From assembly GCF_001636055.1 (NCBI RefSeq), contig NZ_CP011789.1:3286001-3350000 (forward strand): DNA of 64,000 nt, in the 5' to 3' direction. The notes beneath the pieces were generated by a model, which was not told the origin of the DNA, made no database searches, and saw nothing but the letters and a program-made list of their open reading frames with translations. The DNA is from Pseudomonas putida. Lineage in GTDB: Bacteria; Pseudomonadota; Gammaproteobacteria; Pseudomonadales; Pseudomonadaceae. Made by a program: the position numbers and the translations under genes. This document shows, one piece after another, positions 46,255 to 55,019 of this stretch (position 1 is its first letter; the number at the start of each line of letters is the position of its first letter).

Positions 46255-46980
46255 TCAACGGGGTGCGCTGACGTCGGTTTGCCCGCTGGCAAGTAATGCA
46301 CCCCGGATGAAGCCCTCGGCCAATCGTCGTTCGACGAAGTCTCTAACATAGGCTGCTCCAGCATCACGGCCTCGTGGCACTGCGACTGCTTGGCGGATAG
46401 CGGTGAAGGCTCCCTGCATCACCCGATAATTCTGATTCTTGGCTGCGATTTGTTCCAGCGGTTGTCTGACCCCGGCGGCAGCATCCAGGTCTTGGTCAAT
46501 GAATAGGTCTACTGCACCTGCAGACGTTTCAGCTCGGTGTAGCTCTGCATGCTGCAACGTACGTGACAGGTACAGGTCGTAAGCAGCGCCGTTGCCTACC
46601 GCAAGCCGAAGTCCAGGTTGATCCAGGTCCTCGGTTTTGGAATAGGGCGACTCGGCCTTTACCAGATAGGTCCCTTCGATAAGTACGTAGGGTTCACTGA
46701 AGCTGATCTGGGCGGCGCGGACAGGCTCGATAGCCAGGAAGGCCAACGTCCACGCGTTGTCTTCAAGTGCAGCGAATACCTTCCCGGCCGCGTCGTATGT
46801 GCGCAATTCGAGACCTACGCCCAGCTCTTCGGCCAGCGATTTAGCAAGTGCAACAGAAACACCATGCGGTTCTCCGTCAGCGCCTGGCTGAGCCAGCACT
46901 GGGTTACCGAAGTTGATCGCCGCACGCAGAATGCCGTTGGGCGCCAGGTCCTTGAGAACCTGCTGGGCAATAGGGCTCAT
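46255..46980 (-). CDS. Solute-binding protein family 3 domain, without signal peptide
   Basis: A 241-residue protein of the bacterial extracellular solute-binding family 3 (amino-acid or PheC-type) fold: LRAAINFGNPVLAQ, GVSVALAKSLAEELGVGLELRTYDAAGKVFAAL, SEPYVLIEGTYLV and LRLAVGNGAAYDLYL. It starts MSPIAQQVLKDLAPNG with no hydrophobic leader, so it is apparently cytoplasmic, and no permease or ATPase gene is nearby. It may be a cyclohexadienyl-dehydratase-like or lyase-type enzyme, or a ligand sensor. It starts 13 bases after the OprD stop and belongs to that minus-strand operon. Confidence 0.8.
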   Translation of the reverse strand: MSPIAQQVLKDLAPNGILRAAINFGNPVLAQPGADGEPHGVSVALAKSLAEELGVGLELRTYDAAGKVFAALEDNAWTLAFLAIEPVRAAQISFSEPYVLIEGTYLVKAESPYSKTEDLDQPGLRLAVGNGAAYDLYLSRTLQHAELHRAETSAGAVDLFIDQDLDAAAGVRQPLEQIAAKNQNYRVMQGAFTAIRQAVAVPRGRDAGAAYVRDFVERRLAEGFIRGALLASGQTDVSAPR

Positions 46981-46993
46981 ACCTTCTCCTGGG

Positions 46994-48247
46994 TTAGAAA
47001 ATTGGGAATGTGTAGGACACGATCAGGCGGTTTTCATCCGCGCCACGTGCAAAGCTCGATCGATAGCTCGCGTTACGCCACCGGACCGATACGTTCTTCA
47101 GGGCACCGGATTGCACCACATACTGCAGTTCAGTGTTGCGCTCCCATTCATGGCCCTCACCGGTGATGGTCGCTGCGTCGGCCTGGTCGCCTCGCAGGTA
47201 GCGGGTCATGAAGGTCAAGCCAGGAATGCCGAGAGCCGCGAAGTTGTAGTCGTAGCGCAATTGCCAAGACCGTTCACCGGGCTCGGCGAAGTCGTTGAGC
47301 TGGACGAAGTTGACCAGGTAAGGATCAGTTCCATCGAGATAGGGCATGGAGGTAGAACCGTTCATCTTTTGCAGTCCCAGACCAAGCGCATGTCCGCCCA
47401 AGCTGTAGGTGAACATGCCGGAAATTGCTCTGCTATCGATACGTCCGCCCAAAGCTCGACCGTCATCGTCGCTATCCATGTAGCGAAGATCAGCTTTGAT
47501 CTTCCCGGGGCCCACTGGAATCGAATAGTTCGCCCCCACGAAGTGTTGGTGGTAGACCTGTTCCAGCTCTGCATATTGATAGGTCAGTAGCAGGTCTTTT
47601 GTGAGCTGGTAATCCAAGCCGCCCAGCCAGAAGGCGTCACCTTCGGTATTGCCTGTGAAACGACGGTTTTTGTTGTTTAGTGTGATCGGTACGCGGTCTG
47701 TCGAGTCGCGATCGGTTTGGCGCTCGAAGCGGGCACCGATGAAGGACAGCGAATCGAATTCTTTGCTGGTGAGCAGGCCGCCCTCAAAGGTCTGGGGAAG
47801 GAGGCGGCCAGTGTTGGCCTGAACAGTGGGCAGCTTGGGGATCAGAGTGCCGTATTTAAGCTCTGTCTCGGATAGGCGCATCTTGCCAGTCAGGCCCAGG
47901 CGGCTGAACTCGTCAGCAGCGCGACCATCATCATGAGTCGGTAACAGGCCAGTACCGGTTCGATCGGGACTTGAGTCCAGCTTCAGGCCGAGCATGCCCA
48001 GAGCATCGACCCCAAAACCGACTGGCCCTGGTGTGTATCCGGACTTCGCATCGAGAATGAAACCATGGGCCCATTCTTCGCGCTTTGACTGGCCAGCACC
48101 GTCACGGAAATCGCGGTTGATGTAGAAGTTCGTCGTTTGCAAGGTGACCTTGCTGTCGTCGATAAAACCATCCCCATAGGCCATAGCTGCGGCCAGGCAA
48201 GGAGTAACGGCGAGAAGCTTGCAACCAATCTTGTTTTTGTTATGCAT
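46994..48247 (-). CDS. OprD family outer-membrane porin
   Basis: A 417-residue OprD-type porin. The signal peptide is MHNKNKIGCKLLAVTPCLAA with cleavage near AYG-DGF; the mature protein has LQTTNFYINRDFRDG, REEWAHGF and DSGxDRTG-like motifs and ends VSYTFPIF with terminal Phe. I start at ATG 48247, preceded by GGAGC at proper spacing, rather than the ATG at 48259. It lies in the minus-strand operon with the lactonase-fold, PrpF and aconitase genes, and could admit tricarboxylates. Confidence 0.88.
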   Translation of the reverse strand: MHNKNKIGCKLLAVTPCLAAAMAYGDGFIDDSKVTLQTTNFYINRDFRDGAGQSKREEWAHGFILDAKSGYTPGPVGFGVDALGMLGLKLDSSPDRTGTGLLPTHDDGRAADEFSRLGLTGKMRLSETELKYGTLIPKLPTVQANTGRLLPQTFEGGLLTSKEFDSLSFIGARFERQTDRDSTDRVPITLNNKNRRFTGNTEGDAFWLGGLDYQLTKDLLLTYQYAELEQVYHQHFVGANYSIPVGPGKIKADLRYMDSDDDGRALGGRIDSRAISGMFTYSLGGHALGLGLQKMNGSTSMPYLDGTDPYLVNFVQLNDFAEPGERSWQLRYDYNFAALGIPGLTFMTRYLRGDQADAATITGEGHEWERNTELQYVVQSGALKNVSVRWRNASYRSSFARGADENRLIVSYTFPIF

Positions 48248-48320
48248 GTGCTGCTCCATCGATTGGAACGTGGGGTATAGGCGTGCCTCCCGGCACGCCA
48301 GGATCAGGAAAAAAAGAGGT

Positions 48321-49541
48321 TCAAGCGGTGCGGAAAATCATGCAGACCGGGCTGCCGGTCTGGATCTGATGCTCCAGCAAAGCCAGTTCGCCTTTCGGGC
48401 TAATGGAGAATGTCTTGATGTTGTCGCTGTCTTCGTTAGCGACGAACAAGAAGCGACCGTTAGGGGACGCGGTCATGAACCGAGGCTTCTTGCCGTGGCT
48501 AGGTACGTTGCCGATCGGGTTGATCTTCCCGGTAGGCTGATCCACCGAATAAATGGTCACGCTGTCATGCCCGCGATTTGAAGAGAACAAATGTACTCCA
48601 TCCGGTGCAATGACCAGCGCTGCTGCACGGCTGTCCCCTACAAAGTCCTGAGGGAGGGCTGGAACCATCTGGAATGGAACCAGGGAGCCGTCATTCTGGT
48701 TGTAGCGGTAGCTGGTGATCGTGCTGTCCAGTTCGTTCACGACGTAAGCAAATGACCCGGTCGGAGAGAACACCACATGTCGAGGTCCGGCCCCCTCGCG
48801 TGCCTTGATTTCATGCGCTAGTTCAGGCTTCAGTGCGGTCCCGTTCTGCTTCAAATCGAACACAAAGACTTTATCCAGTCCTTTGTCCGGGACCACCAGG
48901 AAGCGGCCCGATGGATCGCGTGGGATCATGTGCGGGTGGGAGCTCGCCTGCTCGATCTTGTGCGGGCCAGGGTTGCCCGGAAGGTCGTATTTGCTGATGA
49001 CGGGTTGCAGGTGGCCGGTCTTATCGAACGGCAGAATGACAATGCTGCCGGTGGCATAGTTGGCCACAGCGAGGAATTTGTTGCTCTTGTCCACGGTAAG
49101 ATGGACGGGGTTGTTCCCTTCGCAACTAACCGAGCTCACCTTCGTGAGCGTTCCGCTGGCTGGCTCAATTTGGAATGAGCTGACAATGGACTGGTCGCCA
49201 TGCACGCAGAACAGCAGGTTCTGGGTTTGGTCGAGGCACAGGAAGGATGGGTTCGTCAGATCGCCGACGGTTTGAACCAGTTCGGAGCGACCTGTCTGCG
49301 GGTCATGTCGATAAACCGTGATGCCTGCACCGCGGGCGTTACGCTCGCGAGTGGTTCTGGAGCCCACATAGACAATTTGGGTTTTGTTCGAGTTGGCAGG
49401 CTGCATAGCGTTCTTCTCAGGTCCTGATTTGGCATCTGCCGCTCCCGCGCCGAGGCCCAAAATGGTTGCCGCAGCGACGATGGAAGTAGAAGAGAGCAGC
49501 GTGCGTCGAGAAATGGCGGGTGAGAACGGTGATGGGCACAT
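48321..49541 (-). CDS. Lactonase family seven-bladed beta-propeller, Tat-exported
   Basis: A 406-residue protein of the lactonase (YbhE/3-carboxymuconate cyclase-like) family. The N-terminus SRRTLLSSTSIVAAATILGL resembles a twin-arginine signal, so export in folded form to the periplasm is likely. Repeated blades are visible, e.g. NPSFLCLDQTQNLLFCV, NPVHLTVDKSNKFLAVANY, GPRHVVFSPTGSFAYVVNEL and KPRFMTASPNGRFLFVANE. Relatives hydrolyse 6-phosphogluconolactone or cyclise carboxymuconate; a periplasmic one may open a lactone form of a tricarboxylic acid before uptake. It lies between the porin and PrpF genes. Confidence 0.83.
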   Translation of the reverse strand: MCPSPFSPAISRRTLLSSTSIVAAATILGLGAGAADAKSGPEKNAMQPANSNKTQIVYVGSRTTRERNARGAGITVYRHDPQTGRSELVQTVGDLTNPSFLCLDQTQNLLFCVHGDQSIVSSFQIEPASGTLTKVSSVSCEGNNPVHLTVDKSNKFLAVANYATGSIVILPFDKTGHLQPVISKYDLPGNPGPHKIEQASSHPHMIPRDPSGRFLVVPDKGLDKVFVFDLKQNGTALKPELAHEIKAREGAGPRHVVFSPTGSFAYVVNELDSTITSYRYNQNDGSLVPFQMVPALPQDFVGDSRAAALVIAPDGVHLFSSNRGHDSVTIYSVDQPTGKINPIGNVPSHGKKPRFMTASPNGRFLFVANEDSDNIKTFSISPKGELALLEHQIQTGSPVCMIFRTA

Positions 49542-49575
49542 AGCAAAATCTCATCGTTGTTTTTGTTGTGATGAG

Positions 49576-49603
49576 TACCGCCGACCTTCGAAGGTCGGCG
49601 GTA
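49576..49603 (-). terminator. Perfect 28-nt palindrome after prpF-like gene
   Basis: TACCGCCGACCTTC followed directly by GAAGGTCGGCGGTA is perfectly self-complementary over 14 bp with no loop bases excluded. It lies 9 bases beyond the PrpF stop on the minus strand and 34 bases before the lactonase start. There is no T-run, so it may be a partial terminator, an RNA stabiliser, or a protein-binding site. Confidence 0.45.
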
Positions 49604-49612
49604 GCTGAGCAA

Positions 49613-50761
49613 TCAGTACTTCGACGGTACGAGCACCCAGCCTTCCATCAGGCGACGGGCGCTTCGGCTCATGACGGCCTTGTCCACAATCCAGTTGCCA
49701 TCGACTTGGGTGGTCTGCGCGCCTACGGCAACGGTGCCGGCGGTGTGGCCCATGTTGACTTGGCGTTCACCGATATCGCCGACGATACGGTTGACCAGCG
49801 TGCCTTCCAGAGCGGCCGCCACGGCAACGGCTACAGCGCCAGTGCCGGTGATTGCGTGGTGCAGTTTGCCCATGGAAAGGATGCGGGCGATCACATCGAT
49901 CTCGCCGGCTTCGACTGTCTTGCCACCGGCAGCGCCGTAGGTTTGCGGCGGAGCTACCAGGCAGAGCTTCGGCGTGTGAGGGCGAAGGCGCGTTGCTTCT
50001 TCAGCGGTAGCCGCCAGACCCATGGCCACGGTGCAGTGTGCGCGGATGGTTTCCAGCGATTGCAGCAGTTCGGCGTTGCCGTTGACCTGGTCTTGGGTCT
50101 CGGTCCCGGTCAGGCCAACGCGCTGGGCGTCGACGAAGATCGTCGGGTTGCCTGCGTTGAGCAATGTTGCCGGCAAGCCTGGGAAGCCAGGGATATCCAG
50201 TTCATCCACGACATTGCCGGTTGGCAGAATGCTGCCGCCCGAACCGCCAGGCTGAAGGAATTCCACGACGATTTCGGCAGCAGGGAAGGCGACGCCATCC
50301 AGCACGAAATCACCTTCTTCAACGACCTCGCCATCCTTCATCGGGACATGGGCGATGATGCGTTTCTGAATATTGGCCTGCCAGATGCGGATGGTGGCGA
50401 TGCCGTCACGAGGCGCATCGACGAGCCCTTGGCGAATGGCGAAAGGACCGACGGCTGCGCTCAGGTTGCCGCAGTTACCGGACCAGTCGACAACCGGGTT
50501 TTCGATTGCCGGGGCGCCGAACAGGTAGTCAACATCGCAATCGGTACGACCCGATTTACCGATGATGACGACCTTGCTGGAGCTGGAGGTGGCAGCACCC
50601 ATGCCGTCGATCTGCTTGCCATAAGGATCCGGACTGCCAATGACGCGAAGCATCAGTGCATCGCGCTCTGGGCCTGCAGCCGGAACATCTTGCTCAAGGA
50701 AAAAGACGCCCTTACTGGTGCCGCCGCGCATGAATACGGCAGGGATTCGAACTTGAGTCAT
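49613..50761 (-). CDS. prpF: PrpF family isomerase (aconitate/methylaconitate type)
   Basis: A 382-residue diaminopimelate-epimerase-fold protein of the PrpF family. MRGGTSKGVFFLEQD at the N-terminus, NCGNLSAAVGPFAI with a catalytic cysteine, and GAGD-like GSGGSILPTGN are diagnostic. PrpF isomerises trans- and cis-forms of 2-methylaconitate and aconitate, and relatives act on 4-oxalomesaconate. It overlaps the aconitase gene by one base (TAATG), so the two are made together. With a CitMHS transporter next door, isomerisation of trans-aconitate or a similar tricarboxylate is a reasonable inference; a methylcitrate role is less likely because prpB and prpC are absent. Confidence 0.88.
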   Translation of the reverse strand: MTQVRIPAVFMRGGTSKGVFFLEQDVPAAGPERDALMLRVIGSPDPYGKQIDGMGAATSSSSKVVIIGKSGRTDCDVDYLFGAPAIENPVVDWSGNCGNLSAAVGPFAIRQGLVDAPRDGIATIRIWQANIQKRIIAHVPMKDGEVVEEGDFVLDGVAFPAAEIVVEFLQPGGSGGSILPTGNVVDELDIPGFPGLPATLLNAGNPTIFVDAQRVGLTGTETQDQVNGNAELLQSLETIRAHCTVAMGLAATAEEATRLRPHTPKLCLVAPPQTYGAAGGKTVEAGEIDVIARILSMGKLHHAITGTGAVAVAVAAALEGTLVNRIVGDIGERQVNMGHTAGTVAVGAQTTQVDGNWIVDKAVMSRSARRLMEGWVLVPSKY

Positions 50762-53388
50762 TACACTGCTCCTTCCAATTGCTTCGCTTTAGCAGCCTTG
50801 TCCATGCTCTCCACCAGCAGCTGCGGCAGCAGGCCGCCGCGGCGGAAGTAGCGCACGTCTTCATGTGTATCCAGGCGGCTGGTGACGGTTACGTTTTCAG
50901 TGGAGCCATCTGCACGCTCAATGACGAGTAGCAGCTTGTCGCCAGGCGCGAAGGTGTCGTTGATGCCTTCCACCGAGAACTTCTCGTGACCGGTCAGGCC
51001 CAGCGTCTTGCGAGTTACACCTTCTGGGAACTGCAGCGGGAGGATGCCCAGGCCAGCCAGGTTGGTGCGGTGGATGCGCTCGAAGCTCTCGGCCACGACA
51101 ACGCGCACGCCCAGCAGGCGAGGGCCTTTGGCTGCCCAGTCACGCGACGAACCACTGCCGTACTCCTTGCCTGCCACTACTATCAGAGGCTGCTTGCGAT
51201 CGGCATAAGCTTGGGCGGCTTCGAACACGGTGCTCACGCGGTTTTCCGGCAGCAGCAGCGTCCAAGGGCCTTCGCGGCCGTCAGTCATCAGCTCGTTCTT
51301 CAGGCGAGGGCTTGCGAAGGTGGCGCGCTGTGCGGCTTCGTGGTTGCCGCGACGAGTGCCATAGGAGTTGAAGTCATCAACACCAATGCCGTGGCCTTTC
51401 AAATACGAACCTGCGTCGCTGTCCGGCAGGATGGCGCCCGACGGCGAGATGTGGTCGGTCGTAATGTTGTCCGCCAGCATCACCAGAACGCGCATGTCTT
51501 TCAGGTCGCGTTGAGGGTCGGTAGCAGTCAGCTCATCGCTCCAGTACGGCGGCTTGCGGATGTAGGTGCTGCTCTGGTCCCAGGCGTACTGATCGGTAAC
51601 GCCGGCGCGCAGGTCAGAGGCGATGACGCCCGCTTCGCGAGGTACCGAGCTGTAAGCCTTGTCGAACAGGTCGGCCGACAGTGCTTTCTTCTCGATCTCG
51701 TCCAGCTCTTGATCCGAAGGCCACAGCTCGCTGAGGTAAACCGGCTTGCCTTCGGCGTCGGTGCCGAGCGCATCCACTTGCGGGTCGATGCGGTAGGTGC
51801 CAGCAATCGCGTACGCCACGATCAGGGGAGGGGACATGATGAACACTTCACGAGCCAGCGGGTGTACGCGACCTTCGAAGTTGCGGTTACCGGAGGTCGC
51901 TGCAACGGTTTCCAGCTTGCGAGTGCGAATTTCGTCCTCGATCTCTTTGCTGAGCAGAGGGCCGGACATGCCGTTGCAGGTCGTGCAGCCGTAACCAACA
52001 ACGTTGAAGCCCATGTTGTCGAGGTCCACGTTCAGACCTGCACGGTCCAGGTAGTCGGCGACCACCTTGGAGCCGGGTGCGAAGGAAGTCTTGACCCATG
52101 GAGCACGACGCAGACCGCGCTTGAGTGCATTGCGGGCGACCAGGGCCGCAGCGATCACGCCACGGGGGTTGGAGGTATTGGTGCAGCTGGTGATGGCGGC
52201 AATCACGACCGAGCCGTTATCCAGGTCGGTAGGGACGTCTTTTGCTGCTTCGCCTTTACCCAGCAGGATGCGCTGGTGAGGTTGTTTCGGGCCGGCAATC
52301 GCACGACCAACGGTGCTCAGGTCGAGGGTGACGACACGGTCGTATTCGACCGATTCCAGGCTGTCATGCCACAGACCTTGATGTTTGGCATAAGCCTCGG
52401 TCAGCTCGGCAATCTCACCGCCGCGACCGCTGAGTCGCAGGTAGTGCAGGGTGCGATCGTCGATCGCGAACATTGCTGCGGTAGCGCCGAACTCAGGAGC
52501 CATGTTGGACAGGGTGCCACGGTCCGCCAAGGACAGGGCGGCAACGCCTGGGCCATGGAATTCCAACACGCTGCCGATTACGCCGGCTTTGCGCAGGCTT
52601 TCGGTCAAGGCAAGCGCGATGTCGGTAGCAACGTAGCCCGATGGCGGGACGCCTTCCAGTCGGACGCCGACGATTTCTGGAACCCGCATCATCAGGGCTT
52701 TGCCCAGCATTGCGGCTTCTGCCTCGATGCCACCAACACCCCAGCCCAGCACGCCGATGCCGTTGATCATGGTGGTGTGGCTGTCAGTGCCGACTAGCGT
52801 ATCTGGGAATGCCCACAGATCACCTTCAACTTCACGAGTGCCGATGACGGTGGTCAGGCGCTCCAGGTTGATCTGGTGAAGGATGCCGTTACCTGAAGGC
52901 ACGATCGACAGGTTGTTGAAGGCCTTGTTGCACCAGTCGAGGAATGCAAAGCGTTCGGCATTGCGCTCGCGCTCGATGGCTTCGTTATCGGCCAATGCGC
53001 TGGCATCACCCCAACGCTCTACGTTCAGCGAGTGGTCCACGACGAGGTGAGTAGGGGTGACCGGGTTTACCTGGCGTGGATCGCCGCCTGCTTTTGCTAC
53101 TGCGTCACGCAGACCGGCCAGGTCGACCAGGGCAGGGGTGCCGAGCAGGTCCTGAAGAACCACGCGAGCGGGGCGGAAGGGGATGTCGCTGTTTTTAGAT
53201 CGAGTGCAAATTACCTTCAGCGCTTCGTTCGGCTCTGCTTCGGTGCGCAGGACGTTTTCAGCGAGGATCCGGAGGCTCATTGGCAGGCGGGCAAAGTCGC
53301 CGCCTATCGCTTTTACAGCTTCCGATACGTTGCAGACGCGGTAGTCGCGACCGTTTACGGCCAGGGTTTGGCCAATGTGCTTGCTCAT
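50761..53388 (-). CDS. acnA: Aconitate hydratase (AcnA/AcnD-type)
   Basis: An 875-residue iron-sulfur hydratase of the AcnA/IRP group. The [4Fe-4S] cysteines are visible in ITSCTNTSNP and YGCTTCNG; VGTDSHTTMINGIGVLGWGVGGIEAEAAMLG is the AcnA signature and the C-terminal swivel domain includes GSGSSRDWAAKG. N-terminal regions (LAGLRDAVAKAGGDPRQVNPVTPTHLVVDHS) lean toward AcnD, so it belongs to neither standard clade clearly. It would dehydrate/hydrate citrate, cis-aconitate or an analogue supplied by the PrpF isomerase. Its start lies 291 bases from the divergent CitMHS gene. A dedicated catabolic copy rather than the TCA housekeeping enzyme is likely. Confidence 0.88.
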   Translation of the reverse strand: MSKHIGQTLAVNGRDYRVCNVSEAVKAIGGDFARLPMSLRILAENVLRTEAEPNEALKVICTRSKNSDIPFRPARVVLQDLLGTPALVDLAGLRDAVAKAGGDPRQVNPVTPTHLVVDHSLNVERWGDASALADNEAIERERNAERFAFLDWCNKAFNNLSIVPSGNGILHQINLERLTTVIGTREVEGDLWAFPDTLVGTDSHTTMINGIGVLGWGVGGIEAEAAMLGKALMMRVPEIVGVRLEGVPPSGYVATDIALALTESLRKAGVIGSVLEFHGPGVAALSLADRGTLSNMAPEFGATAAMFAIDDRTLHYLRLSGRGGEIAELTEAYAKHQGLWHDSLESVEYDRVVTLDLSTVGRAIAGPKQPHQRILLGKGEAAKDVPTDLDNGSVVIAAITSCTNTSNPRGVIAAALVARNALKRGLRRAPWVKTSFAPGSKVVADYLDRAGLNVDLDNMGFNVVGYGCTTCNGMSGPLLSKEIEDEIRTRKLETVAATSGNRNFEGRVHPLAREVFIMSPPLIVAYAIAGTYRIDPQVDALGTDAEGKPVYLSELWPSDQELDEIEKKALSADLFDKAYSSVPREAGVIASDLRAGVTDQYAWDQSSTYIRKPPYWSDELTATDPQRDLKDMRVLVMLADNITTDHISPSGAILPDSDAGSYLKGHGIGVDDFNSYGTRRGNHEAAQRATFASPRLKNELMTDGREGPWTLLLPENRVSTVFEAAQAYADRKQPLIVVAGKEYGSGSSRDWAAKGPRLLGVRVVVAESFERIHRTNLAGLGILPLQFPEGVTRKTLGLTGHEKFSVEGINDTFAPGDKLLLVIERADGSTENVTVTSRLDTHEDVRYFRRGGLLPQLLVESMDKAAKAKQLEGAV

Positions 53389-53396
53389 GCCGGGGA

Positions 53397-53421
53397 CCTC
53401 ACAGGCGTGTTTTTTGTGAGG
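53397..53421. promoter_or_regulatory. Dyad upstream of the aconitase gene
   Basis: CCTCACA at 53397-53403 and TGTGAGG at 53415-53421 are perfect complements with an 11-base spacer, beginning 8 bases upstream of the aconitase start codon. The region between 53389 and 53679 is the shared control region of two divergent operons; this dyad is a candidate operator for the GntR protein at 55832. The rest of the gap shows nothing firm. Confidence 0.4.
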
Positions 53422-53679
53422 CGATATTGCACTTTGTCTAAACTTGAGTCAATTTATCTCCAGCAGAAAAACTTCGGTCGAGCGCCGAATGGTCACCTTG
53501 AAGCCTGAAGACCGGCCATTTATCTGCCTGCCAACCTTTCCCGCACAAAGACAAAAACGAGGAAATTCAAGATGAAATGCAATCAGACCTACCGTAAATC
53601 CGTCCGGCACCAGTCCGCTCAGTCCCTTTCGTTCCGCTAAAGCTTGGCTTCGCGGCACTAAAACAATAAGGAGAGAGCC

Positions 53680-55002
53680 ATGCTGCTGACCGTGCTCGGT
53701 TTTTCGATGGTCACCTGTTTCATGTACCTGATCATGACCAAGCGGCTTACCGCCCTGGTTGCCTTGATCGTGGTACCGATCGTGTTTGCCCTGATTGGTG
53801 GCTTCTACGCCGGCCTGGGCGGAATGATGCTCGACGGCATCAAAACGTTGGCGCCGACTGGTGTCATGCTGACCTTCTCGATTCTTTACTTCGGCATCAT
53901 GATCGACGCGGGACTGTTCGATTCATTGGTGCGCTGCATCCTGAAGATCGTGAAGGGTGACCCGCTGAAGGTCTTGGTCGGAACCACGATCTTGACCATG
54001 CTTGTATCCCTGGATGGCGACAGTTCCACTACTTACATGATCGTGGTCGCCGCATTCCTGCCGCTTTATCAGCGCCTGGGAATGAGCGTTCTGGGCCTGA
54101 CCTGCGTGGTCAACATCGCCAACGGCATCATGAACATCTCCCCGTGGGGCGGCCCTACTGCCCGCGCTGCGGCTGCGCTGCATGTCGACGCTATGGACAT
54201 CTTCCTGCCTATGGTGCCGTCGATGCTGCTGGGCTGCGCCTGCTTGCTCTTCATCGCAATTCTGCTGGGTCGACGTGAGCGTGCTCGCCTGGGCGTGATT
54301 GCCGTGGATGATTTCCACAACGGCTCTATCGCGCTGGGTAATGGTTCGCATGAGGAGTGCGATCGCAATCGCCGTCCGCACATGTTCTGGCCCAACCTGT
54401 TACTCACTGCAACGATGATTGGCGTGTTGATGGCAGGTATCGTACCGATTCAAGTGCTGTTCATGGTCTGCTTCGCCATCGCGGTGATGATCAACTACCC
54501 ACATCTGGAGCAGCAGAAAGAGCGTATCTCCGCTCACGCGGGCAACGTTCTCGCGGTGACTTCGGTCATTTTCGCCGCAGGCATCTTCACCGGCATCCTT
54601 TCGGGTACCGGCATGGTCGATGCGATGGCGAAGGGGCTGTTGGCAGTCATTCCTGATGCGTTTGGCCCATACCTGGCGGTGTTCACTGCCTTGGTCAGCA
54701 TTCCGTTCACCTTCTTCATGTCGAACGATGCCTTCTACTTCGGCATCTTGCCAGTGATCGCCCAGACCGCCGCTACCTACGGAATCTCGCATCTGGAGAT
54801 CGCCCGGGCATCGGTGGTTGGTCAGCCTGTTCACTTGCTCAGCCCATTGGTGCCTTCGCTATATCTGCTGGTGGCGTTGGCAAAAGTCGACCTGGGTGAC
54901 CACCAGCGCTTTGCGTTGAAATGGGCGCTCCTGGTGAGCATGGCCATGTTGGTAGGTGGCGTGATGTTCGGAGCATTCCCGGTCTATCACTCAGCTTCGT
55001 AA
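53680..55002 (+). CDS. CitMHS family citrate-metal:H+ symporter
   Basis: A 440-residue membrane protein of the CitM/CitH family that takes up metal-complexed citrate or related tricarboxylates. About 12 helices; signatures include [39 protein letters not shown] and [25 protein letters not shown] lies 6 bases before the ATG at 53680. It is divergent from the aconitase/PrpF operon, which together with the OprD porin gives a full route from outside the cell to the TCA cycle. The substrate (citrate, trans-aconitate or another tricarboxylate) cannot be decided from sequence. Confidence 0.93.
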   Translation: MLLTVLGFSMVTCFMYLIMTKRLTALVALIVVPIVFALIGGFYAGLGGMMLDGIKTLAPTGVMLTFSILYFGIMIDAGLFDSLVRCILKIVKGDPLKVLVGTTILTMLVSLDGDSSTTYMIVVAAFLPLYQRLGMSVLGLTCVVNIANGIMNISPWGGPTARAAAALHVDAMDIFLPMVPSMLLGCACLLFIAILLGRRERARLGVIAVDDFHNGSIALGNGSHEECDRNRRPHMFWPNLLLTATMIGVLMAGIVPIQVLFMVCFAIAVMINYPHLEQQKERISAHAGNVLAVTSVIFAAGIFTGILSGTGMVDAMAKGLLAVIPDAFGPYLAVFTALVSIPFTFFMSNDAFYFGILPVIAQTAATYGISHLEIARASVVGQPVHLLSPLVPSLYLLVALAKVDLGDHQRFALKWALLVSMAMLVGGVMFGAFPVYHSAS

Positions 55003-55019
55003 GTTGATGGCTGGCCGTC

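Noticed and set aside
49568..50851. A 427-codon open frame on the plus strand
   Set aside because: Antisense of the PrpF gene; the minus-strand product has clear family motifs.
50986..52797. A 603-codon open frame on the plus strand
   Set aside because: Antisense shadow of the aconitase gene; no domain pattern and low-complexity composition typical of GC-rich antisense frames.
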